Source: Mixophyes australis (Eukaryota > Chordata > Amphibia > Anura > Limnodynastidae). From it: 64,000 nt of DNA. Positions 33,812 through 43,389 of the stretch are shown one piece after another. The DNA is taken from positions 364,417,124 to 364,481,123 of the forward strand of contig JAVHZZ010000002.1 of the NCBI GenBank assembly GCA_036250195.1, read 5' to 3'. Made by a program: the position numbers and the translations under genes. The notes beneath the pieces were generated by a model, which saw only the letters and a program-made list of their open reading frames with translations, did no database searches and was not told where the DNA came from. The first letter of the stretch is position 1, and each line of letters begins with the position of its first letter.

Positions 33812-36030
33812 ACCACTGGGGAGTGCTAAAAATTATTTAGTAGATTCTGCTGACAGTTATGACTTTTGACAGCCAGAAATATTAATGCACAATTAGGGAG
33901 GACACCCCAAAAACACTGAGGAGTGCTAAAAATTATTTAGTAGATACTGCTGACAGATATGACTTTTGACAGCCAGAAATATTAATGCACAATTAGGGAG
34001 GACACCCCAAAAACACTGAGGAGTGCTAAAAACTATTTAGTAGATACTGCTGACAGATATGACTTTTGACAGCCAGAAATATTAATGCACAATTAGGGAG
34101 GACACCCCAAAAACACTGAGGAGTGCTAAAAATTATTTAGTAGATACTGCTGACAGATATGACTTTTGACAGCCAGAAATATTAATGCACAATTAGGGAG
34201 GACACCCCAAAAACACTGAGGAGTGCTAAAAATTATTTAGTAGATACTGCTGACAGATATGACTTTTGACAGCCAGAAATATTAATGCACAATTAGGGAG
34301 GACACCCCAAAAACACTGAGGAGTGCTAAAAATTATTTAGTAGATACTGCTGACAGATATGACTTTTGACAGCCAGAAATATTAATGCACAATTAGGGAG
34401 GACACCCCAAAAACACTGAGGAGTGCTAAAAATTATTTAGTAGATACTGCTGACAGATATGACTTTTGACAGCCAGAAATATTAATGCACAATTAGGGAG
34501 GACACCCCAAAAACACTGAGGAGTGCTAAAAATTATTTAGTAGATACTGCTGACAGATATGACTTTTGACAGCCAGAAATATTAATGCACAATTAGGGAG
34601 GACACCCCAAAAACAATGAGGAGTGCTAAAAATTATTTAGTAGATACTGCTGACAGATATGACTTTTGACAGCCAGAAATATTAATGCACAATTAGGGAG
34701 GACACCCCAAAAACACTGAGGAGTGCTAAAAATTATTTAGTAGATACTGCTGACAGATATGACTTTTGACAGCCAGAAATATTAATGCACAATTAGGGAG
34801 GACACCCCAAAAACACTGAGGAGTGCTAAAAATTATTTAGTAGATACTGCTGACAGATATGACTTTTGACAGCCAGAAATATTAATGCACAATTAGGGAG
34901 GACACCCCAAAAACACTGAGGAGTGCTAAAAATTATTTAGTAGATACTGCTGACAGATATGACTTTTGACAGCCAGAAATATTAATGCACAATTAGGGAG
35001 GACACCCCAAAAGCACTGAGGAGTGCTAAAAATTATTTAGTAGATACTGCTGACAGATATGACTTTTGACAGCCAGAAATATTAATGCACAATTAGGGAG
35101 GACACCCCAAAAACACTGAGGAGTGCTAAAAATTATTTAGTAGATACTGCTGACAGATATGACTTTTGACAGCCAGAAATATTAATGCACAATTAGGGAG
35201 GACACCCCAAAAACACTGAGGAGTGCTAAAAATTATTTAGTAGATACTGCTGACAGATATGACTTTTGACAGCCAGAAATATTAATGCACAATTAGGGAG
35301 GACACCCCAAAAACACTGAGGAGTGCTAAAAATTATTTAGTAGATACTGCTGACAGATATGACTTTTGACAGCCAGAAATATTAATGCACAATTAGGGAG
35401 GACACCCCAAAAACACTGAGGAGTGCTAAAAATTATTTAGTAGATACTGCTGACAGATATGACTTTTGACAGCCAGAAATATTAATGCACAATTAGGGAG
35501 GACACCCCAAAAACACTGAGGAGTGCTAAAAATTATTTAGTAGATACTGCTGACAGATATGACTTTTGACAGCCAGAAATATTAATGCACAATTAGGGAG
35601 GACACCCCAAAAACACTGAGGAGTGCTAAAAATTATTTAGTAGATACTGCTGACAGATATGACTTTTGACAGCCAGAAATATTAATGCACAATTAGGGAG
35701 GACACCCCAAAAACACTGAGGAGTGCTAAAAATTATTTAGTAGATACTGCTGACAGATATGACTTTTGACAGCCAGAAATATTAATGCACAATTAGGGAG
35801 GACACCCCAAAAACACTGAGGAGTGCTAAAAATTATTTAGTAGATACTGCTGACAGATATGACTTTTGACAGCCAGAAATATTAATGCACAATTAGGGAG
35901 GACACCCCAAAAGCACTGAGGTGTGCTACAAATTATTTAGTAGATACTGCTGACAGATATGACTTTTGACAGCCAGAAATATTAATGCACAATTATGGGG
36001 GACACCCCAAAAGCGCTGGGGAGTGCCAAA
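33812..36030 (-). repeat. 22-copy array of 100-bp repeats in the transposase leader
   Basis: The string GACACCCCAA recurs exactly every 100 bp from 33901 to 36001, 22 times. Interior copies are almost identical; differences seen are single bases (for example near 34032, 34616 and 34993), with more divergence in the first and last copies. The array lies between the TATA box and the transposase ATG, so it is either 5' leader or a leader intron. No unit contains CAT on the plus strand, so the coding strand has no ATG anywhere from the TATA box to the start codon. Each unit also has CTACTAAATAATTTTTAG on the coding strand, which looks like a branch site plus splice acceptor (inference). The deleted sister element has about three units. 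Confidence 0.95.
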
Positions 36031-36195
36031 TATGAAGAAAAAATAATAAACCTCTATCCTCCTCTCTGCACTAGCGATTTTGGTTAGAGCAATTGCAAGA
36101 ACAATATTGTATTCTCTGTCCCTGCTCTAATTAGCCTATGACTACACCCTGCTCTCTCCCTCTGTCAAATGGCGATGGATTGCTGTGGAGGCGTG

Positions 36196-36203
36196 TATTT
36201 ATA
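36196..36203 (-). promoter_or_regulatory. TATA box for the transposase transcript
   Basis: On the minus strand this reads TATAAATA followed by CACGCC, a strong TATA match about 170 bp inside the right terminus and upstream of the leader array. The same box is conserved in the deleted copy (25726-25733). Promoter function is inferred from position and conservation. Confidence 0.6.
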
Positions 36204-36290
36204 AAGTTGAAGTATCGCGAGAACCGAGTCCCGAGATCCGACAACGTCACAATGACGTTCGGCCTCGATTTGGATTCGGAATGGGCGGGA

Positions 36291-36318
36291 GAGTACCGAG
36301 CTGCTCAGCTCGGTACTC
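36291..36318. repeat. 28-bp subterminal palindrome of the hAT element
   Basis: Arms GAGTACCGAGCT and AGCTCGGTACTC surround the 4-base spacer GCTC. It lies about 57 bp from the right terminus. The deleted copy has the identical palindrome at 25821-25848. A transposase or host-factor binding site is plausible but not shown. Confidence 0.85.
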
Positions 36319-36386
36319 GGATACCCAAAGTTCGGGTGGGTTCGGTTCTCGGAGAACCGGACCCGCCCATCTCTAATAATAATATT

Positions 36387-36536
36387 CAGAGCCGTAACTA
36401 GAAGTGTTAGTGCATGGGACAAGAAGGAAATGTGACGTCCTTAAAACCCTCACTTAACCAAATTAATGTCAAATTTTGATTCCCTGCGCCCCCCTTCATA
36501 TTTCCACCCTCTAATACAGCCATAGTTACAGCCCTG
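36387..36536. mobile_element. hAT-type miniature element (CAGRGCCGTAACTAG family)
   Basis: The ends are CAGAGCCGTAACTAG and ATAGTTACAGCCCTG. The flanks ATAATATT (36379-36386) and ATAATTTT (36537-36544) match at 7 of 8 positions, as expected for an old hAT duplication. The left flank overlaps the target duplication of the full-length hAT transposon, which lies 3 bp outside this element. Related copies are at 48873-49196 and 56003-56170. Confidence 0.8.
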
Positions 36537-36978
36537 ATAATTTTATTTGATCACTCCCTGGTCTGTGCTATATTTATGATGTAACTTATTAAACATACCA
36601 CATGTCTGACCTCTACACAAGAATTAAGTATATGTACAGATGAATAGTAATTCTTATTTTCATTGAAGTTTTTGCTTGCAACAGACATATGATGATTTTT
36701 CTTCAGGGAATTTGGTTGTTTTCACACAAATTTGCATAAAATTGACAAATCTGAATATCAAAATCGAGTAGTAAGAATTATTCCGTCAGGATGGTAAATC
36801 CTGCTAACTACCACACGCCCATGTATGCTTTGTCATCAGCTTAGGAGTAAAGTGGAGTTTTCTGCAATGTCTCACCCGCCAGACAGCCGAAGAAGTCCAA
36901 TTTATCGTACCATGTGTGCGGACAAATTGGGGCCAAAAAAATGCAAGCAAATTACTATTACAGTTTTACCGTCTAGAT

Positions 36979-37126
36979 CAGGGCTGTCCAACCTCCGGCC
37001 CTCCAGGTGTTTTGAAACTACAAGCCCCAGCATGCTTTGCTGGTAGACAACCAGTTGATAGCTGGAAGGGCATGCTGGGACTTGTAGTTTCACAACATCT
37101 GGAGGGCCGCAGGTTGGACAGGCCTG
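36979..37126. mobile_element. 148-bp palindromic hAT miniature element
   Basis: A perfect 8-bp duplication GTCTAGAT (36971-36978, 37127-37134) flanks it. The ends are CAGGGCTGTCCAACCT and AGGTTGGACAGGCCTG, and most of the element folds into one hairpin through the shared core AACTACAAGYCCCAGCATGC. It has no coding capacity. A diverged relative lies at about 23678-23830. Confidence 0.92.
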
Positions 37127-37514
37127 GTCTAGATGGACAGCTAGATCTCACAGCTCCTTTAATGCAGTCATTAGTATGTGTATTAAGTCAATAGTAATGG
37201 TCTCCAGGTGTCTGCATTTCCTGTTGGGAACTCTTGGAAAAAAGGGATTTCAATCATTCTCAAAAATCTTGAGTGTTCCATGAAGCCCAACCCAAGTAGT
37301 GAGTGCAAGTCATTGTAGTCTAAATCAGTGAAATGGCTAATTCACTACTAAATCTATAGCAGCTCCTTCCTGAAATGTATTCTTTCTTCAAATGAAGTAT
37401 CTATGTTTTCATCCAAAATAAGAGCATTTCATAAGACAGAGCACAGAGACATTGGTGTCCACTCCCACGGTATCCAAGGACCAAAATATGTCTTTGCTTC
37501 CAGAGAACAAAGCC

Positions 37515-38310
37515 TCTATAACCAACATTTTACTTAGTACAAACATTATTTCATGCTCTCAATATTTCAAATCTTGATTATTGTAATGCCAATACATCTT
37601 CAATGTGGCTGCCAGGCTGATTTTTCTTACTAATCGTTTAAGTAATTCTGCCACTAACTGCCAGTAACTGCACTGGATGCGTTCCAGGATGCAATTTAAA
37701 ATTAGTTCATATTATAAAAGCTCTCTATAATACTGCACTTGCACATATGCACCTATACATCTGCATCAACGCTGCACCCACACATCTCCTTTCTGTGTTT
37801 ACCATCCGACTCATACTCTCTGATTTGCCAAAGACCTAGGCCTATCATCCTCCCTTAATAGCAATTTGCGCATTCACAGTAAAACAGTGCCACTGAAAAA
37901 AAAAAATGGATTGTAAAAAATAGATACAAAATATCTTGTTAAATAGGCTTCCTCATGTAAAGGCATAGGGATGCCATCACTGGTAAATCTTACAGCCAGT
38001 GATAGTAGTGTTATCGTCAATGGGCAAAGAGGTAAAAAGAGTCCTGTTTACTTATTCTTCATGTATAACAGTCACTCTATAGCTTCTTGTCATGTTATTG
38101 TGATTTCCCAACGCTGGTCCACAATACAAAATAAGCACTTTTACCTGATGTCTTAGTTCACTCACTAGCAAGCCCGACATCCTGTCCTTCTGTTTAATTG
38201 TCTGTTACTGCATTTGTTAATCACTGTATGTTCACTTAGTTTTCCCCCTGGTTGCACAGTGCTGTGGAATGTGTTGGTGTTATAGAAATAAAGGTTAATA
38301 ATACAAATAA
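37515..38310 (+). pseudogene. Older L2/CR1-like LINE 3' remnant, interrupted by another repeat
   Basis: Heavily mutated coding traces run in order: DYCNA-like (37578-37592), a LTNRF-like segment, LHW-R-QFKI near 37670-37700, and a KAL-like YKAL segment near 37715. About 37935-38045 resembles the GGCTTCCTCATG/ACTGGTAA family seen at 28060 and 62600, inserted into it. From 38150 the typical 3' end resumes, finishing GTTGCACAGTGCTGTGGAATG and an AATAATACAAATAA tail. It shares no long identity with the copy at 43390. Confidence 0.6.
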
Positions 38311-38575
38311 AAGCAGAGTGCTGCAGCACTAGTGTTCATAGACTGAGTGGGTTAAGGCAGCGGGCTAGGGGCAGGATAGAGGGGAAGGCAGATAATTACA
38401 GGAGAGCATTGAAATATTTTTTTTTTTTTCTTGCCTCTGTCTGTTTGGTTAAGTATCTAAAAGTGAATGTATTTCATAACTTATATTGCACAAATACTAA
38501 TGCTTTTGTTAATTGTGTAAGGGTATGAATATGATTTTAATACCTATGCAACATGGCCTCAATAGATACTTAAAT

Positions 38576-38862
38576 CATACTTACCAAGGTCCTTCTGGGA
38601 GATCCCAGGCAGGGGGGCGTGGTTGGTAGGCGGGAGGGGTGGGGCGCGGTGATTCGCTGCATTTTGGCTCTGCCCCCTCCTCCACGACAAAATGCTGTTT
38701 TTGTCGCGGAGGCGGTGCCAAAATGATGTGATTCACCGCGAATCGCGTCATTTTGGGGAGTAGATCCCATATGCGGGATATTTGCCTGCTGTCCCGGGAG
38801 CTCGGGAGACCTACCCGAATTTCGGGAGTCTCCCGGACATTCCGGGAGAGTTGGCAAGTATG
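38576..38862. mobile_element. hAT-type miniature element (CATACTTGCCAAC family)
   Basis: A perfect 8-bp duplication ACTTAAAT flanks it (38568-38575, 38863-38870). The ends are CATACTTACCAAGG and GAGTTGGCAAGTATG. It is GC-rich and partly self-complementary around TTCGGGAGTCTCCCGG. No coding content. Confidence 0.9.
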
Positions 38863-38870
38863 ACTTAAAT

Positions 38871-41324
38871 ATTCATATATTGATTTAAAAATAAATAAAT
38901 AAATAGGTTCAACTTGAAGAAAGGCATTTAAGGCAAAAAACGTAAAGTATATATTTTGTCTCACGTTGGGTCCCTTTAGACGATGACCATAAGTTTATAC
39001 ATGCAAATAAATAATAGGTATGTTTATCTGTGTATGACATATGTTGTGCCTCGGTCTGTGCTAACTGCTCTTTTAGCACTTTGGTCTTCTCCATTTATAT
39101 GTCAACATACCTGTTGCGTCTCTAGGGGACCATCCCACTGCTCTGCCTGTAGGGACTGTTGAGAGGTGTGTCCCTGACCTCGCTGGGCGGGTCCTACACC
39201 TGCCAATGTTGTGTATGGCAATGCAGGGATAACTTTAGGAGAAGGGAGGTAGATATTCTACAGCGCCCTTGGGGTGGCATTGTATTACCCAAACTAATGC
39301 AGCCACACCCCCAGCATGAGTGTGCCCTCTTTTCAGAGTCATGCCTTCTCTGCCCCAATTCCCCAAATGTTGGGAGGAATTTGTCCGTGGTGTAATTGCA
39401 AATAGAAAAAAAGTTATTATTATAAGAAGACATGTCTGGCTTTTGATCAATGGCCTCTGCATGCATAGTTTTACTAGAAAGAATACACTGTATATTGGAT
39501 GATTTACATAGGTCCAAACACAATTCATTATGAGATATAACCCCTTGTTTTTTGTATTTGTCAGGCAATGTTATTTAATGGTAGTGATGTAGGCTAAATA
39601 CTTTGTTTTATGAAGACATACAGAGTTTTTTTCCCTGTGGCTTAAATTTTTAAGCAGTTTGCTTTTGAAGTATATGTGAAATCTCTTTTTAATCAACCTT
39701 TTAAATTTCAGTTCTGGCACAAATTATTATAATAGCGAGTGATCCGTACAGTATGTTTCATAGATAAAGGGTTATTATTGCCATATTATGCAAAAAGTTA
39801 CCCTGCTAGACGCATTGACAGCTCTTGCATGGCACACTCTGTCAACATCAGCAAACAGCTTTTAGTCTCCTTGGGTTTACATTACAGCGTTACATGTGTA
39901 CCTTCATGTGTGCCTACATCCTCTCTACTGATATGGATCCATCAGCAAAACCTATTTTCAGCTAAGTGCCATCCCCAGCTTGCAGTGCTTTCTTCCTCCA
40001 GTGATTTATGTCTGTGAGATGGCAGCCCATGGAGATACCAACTCTCAATTTGCAAATGCACAGATAGAGGAAAAGACAAAAGGCCATTTTCCATCAACTC
40101 TCTCCATCATCTCTGTTTCCTCCCACTCCCCCTCCCTAACCTTATTAACTCCTTCTTTCAGAGTCTGGATGACTGGGCTTCTGCTGAATGTGTCTGCAGA
40201 CTGAAATCACTAATGGGTTGACATACACAGTTGCCAACATTAAACTACAATTTCCAGGGACACAGCTGTTGGGCAGGTGCACCGATGGCAAGGCATGTTA
40301 TGTGTTAACTCTGCATAGCATTACCAATGTGACTGTGTGGTGTTCATTAATACTTTAAGGATAACGCTACTCCCTCTCCACCCAACTTCTACATTTGCGT
40401 GTTATAGGCAACAAAGCAGACCTGTAACAGCCTAACCTGTTTTACAATTTCTAGTTGGTTGTCCCAGACAACCACTATCATGTGTATATAATATAATACA
40501 TTGATATGAGCAAATATGCGTCAGCATTTTGAATTAAATTAATTCACAGGTGGATGAGGCCTTTTCAGGGAAGTTCCGAAGATACAATTTTTTATTTGCC
40601 GTAACGAGGAATCTGGATCTCTGTTTATATTCTGCGTTCCACAGAGCTGGGGCGATGGTGGTGTCAGTTTATTCTATGCTCACTGTGGTGTGGTTGGGTA
40701 GGAACTGGGAACTATGGTTGGAATAAAAACCATAACGGAAATTCACATGGAAATCAACCCCCCCCCCCCAATAACTAAGAGTTTGTTCATGTCAATGGTT
40801 ATAAAGAAAAATAAGTTTGTGAAGTTTGTGCACACTTTGAGCTTGTTTTTTTTCACTGCATTAAAAAAAAAAAACACTATGGCTGAATCAATTCTCAGCG
40901 ATGTACGGCCAAATGTCACCGCAATGTTCAGCTACCACATTTACAGGTGCTACAGTGGCCAACATTGCAGATTTTCCTGTGCACCTCTATGAGACACAAG
41001 GCAAAATCTGCAATGTTACATCTCTGCAGAGTGTTCTAGTCACCATTCCGGAGGCACTCCACAGCACACCATTGAGAATTTAATTAGCCCCTATGTGTTT
41101 ATTTTTAATTAATTTTTAATTATTTAATTTTTTTAAAACCCATTTTAACACTTTCTTATTTTTTTTCCTTTCAAGGAAGCATATTAGTATACTGAAAAAA
41201 AACTATTTTTTATTTTGTCGTAAGAAAAGTATTTATATTATTTAGAAGAACATTTGTCATCAGATAAGGCATCCAACCTGTAGCTTACTCCGAGAACCAC
41301 CACCAGGAAGCCAAGTATAATCAT
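38871..41324. other. Unassigned
   Basis: 39740-40210 looks unique. 40225-40330 has AAACTACAATTTCCAGGGACAC, perhaps a decayed AACTACAA...CCCAGCATGC element. C9 and A12 homopolymers lie at about 40760 and 40865. No gene was recognised. Confidence 0.35.
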
Positions 41325-41327
41325 CTA

Positions 41328-41660
41328 GGGCCTGATTCATTAAAGATCTTCACTTAAGAAACTTCTTATTTAAGTCTCCTGGACAAAACCATGTTACAAT
41401 GCAAGGGGAGCAAATTAGTATTCTGTTTTGCACATAAGTTAAATACTGCCTGTTTTTTCATGTAGCACACAAATATCAACTTTACATTTCAGTGCGCAAA
41501 TAAGCTATCAAGTATTTGTGTGCTACATGAAAAAACAGTCAGTATTTAACTTATGTGCAAAACAGAATACTAATTTGCACCCCTTGCATTGTAACATGGT
41601 TTTGTCCAGGAGACTGAAATAAGAAGTTTCTTAAGTTAAAATCCTTAATGAATCAGGCCC
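41328..41660. mobile_element. Foldback miniature element, GGGCCTGATTCATTAAG family, second copy
   Basis: It is the same palindrome as at 4407-4739, including TCTCCTGGACAAAACCATG and its inverted partner, and is slightly better preserved. CTA is duplicated at 41325-41327 and 41661-41663. Confidence 0.9.
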
Positions 41661-41663
41661 CTA

Positions 41664-42397
41664 GTGATCTCCCACAGGCTGTTTCTTCACATTAGATGTT
41701 CTTTACTTCTGTGGAATGCAATTACCATGGTGGACGCCATTTCCAAATCCGGGATGATTACTTGTGCCATCAGGATTTCATCAGTCGATATAAGACTGTT
41801 GATTTGTTTTTCATGTATGGGTTTTTCATTTACCATTGTATGTAATAAATAAGAGGATACTGCACATGAAAGAACCCATGGACATTCTTTGTTTCATGGC
41901 GGTGGTCCTCTGGGTAAGCTACAGGTAGATGAATGTCTGATCTGATGGGACTTCCCGGAAGTTTTCCTGATTGTCACGCCAGTCTGTGATGAATGTCCAT
42001 CTTTGAGCCACTGGAATTTTAACTATATTCCAGTTTCAGATAAGGCTTTCATTTACATAATTAAAGTGTTCAGCATTTAAAAATTTCACTCTACTCTGCA
42101 AGTGAGTTTAATTTCTACCTAACATTGCAGTGCAGCATGCTTCTTGTATATGTCTATAAATCATGTTCACTAAAATAGAAAGGTCAGTTGCAATCAATAA
42201 CCCTTGTTCCCTTACCTTCCTTGTTAATAATTGATAAAGGTTATCGTATTGTAGTAGAAAACCCCAAACAAATTAAACAAATACTCATTCAAACATAATA
42301 AAAGCATGTCTAAAAAAGTAAACTTCTCTGAGACAAGTAGAAAAGCACAAGCTGCATATGGTGACATGGTTCAGAAAACCAGCACCTTTATAGGTCT

Positions 42398-42437
<40 letters not shown>

Positions 42438-43389
42438 ATGTATTATATAATATATATATTATATAATATATTAAACTTAGGACCCTGTTTTCCATAGAGT
42501 ACATCTACAGACATAGGGGTTTATTGTGGTCAGACCTATCTCTGCAATAATTAACATTCTCTATCACCGATCTCGCAGCGATAGAGAATTATGTATGTCC
42601 TCAAATCCTCCTGTAGTTCTGTTTAATCATAATAATAATTTTATTTAATCCTTTCATAATACAGAATAGTGGTGCTGGCCATAAGTTATCCTGTGCAGGA
42701 TGTCGGCATAAAACTACATCTATCATATGCATTCCCCTGTACTACAATAAAGCAAAGATATTTCTTGAGCTTAGAGTGCCTTTAACAGTTACCTGCAGGA
42801 CCTCTATAGTTGATTGCAAGAGCTCTGAGTCTCCTCAGTGTGCCGGCCACATGCTATTAGATCTCCTGAAGGGACCAGAGTAGTGTTTGATTAGAATTGC
42901 CCTCAGTTGCACTAATGGGCATTATATGGCATTAGAAATTCAGTACAGAGCTAAAAGTACAGGAAGGTATTTGGGAGACATTTAGCTGTTTTAAAAAAGA
43001 AAGAACTTTCTTTAGTTTTTTTAAGTTTAACGTGCTTTGTTTGCAATATAAAATACCACAAAAGCAATGACCTTTGTTGCTAAATAAAACAAGAGTACCT
43101 AAAATTAGAGATAGTTTAGATGAGAATTATTTGAGAACTCTTGTAGAGAAATTCTTGTCTCACTAAGGGCTCTATTTATTATGGGCGGAAAGCTCCATCT
43201 CTGGGGTAAATGGGAGTTTCCGTCGGAGTTGTGGCTTTGCCCTATCTATCAAAGGGTCACTGCCACTGATAGCAGTGCTATCACTGACGGTAGCCCCCGC
43301 AGGTGAAAAGATTTACTGGATCTTGTCGGCCAAAAATTCCCGAAGCTTGGGGGAAAAAACAGCTGCACCCCTTCTGTTATTGCCATCTC
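41664..43389. other. Unassigned; one fragment of a GGG-type repeat
   Basis: 43167-43330 (GGGCTCTATTTATTATGG and CACTGCCACTGATAGCAGTGC) resembles the left half of a foldback or of the repeat family at 28061. The remainder is AT-rich with no gene. Confidence 0.35.
42400..42433. repeat. (AT)n microsatellite
   Basis: About 34 bp of alternating TA followed by imperfect TATATAAT text to 42475. Confidence 0.97.

Larger units (their letters stand above)
29716..36375 (-). mobile_element. Apparently autonomous hAT (BED-finger) DNA transposon, full length
   Basis: Both ends are defined by a perfect 8-bp direct repeat, ATAATAAT (29708-29715 and 36376-36383), the target duplication length of hAT elements. 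The termini are short inverted repeats: TAGAGATGG at the left and its complement CCATCTCTA at the right, fitting the hAT pattern YARNG. Beyond about 9 bp the ends differ: the left is rich in GGTTTT repeats, the right holds a 28-bp palindrome. Inside, read on the minus strand from the right end, are a TATA box, a 2.2-kb array of 100-bp repeats, an intact 997-codon transposase, and a second array of 100-104-bp repeats. An internally deleted relative lies at 23881-25905. The intact frame and perfect target duplication suggest recent insertion; activity is inference. Confidence 0.93.

Noticed and set aside
33812..36030. CRISPR-like array of regular repeats
   Set aside because: The units are contiguous 100-bp tandem repeats without variable spacers, inside a eukaryotic transposon.
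29716..36375. Domesticated ZBED host gene
   Set aside because: The frame sits inside intact transposon ends with a perfect target duplication, so it is a mobile element copy rather than a host gene.
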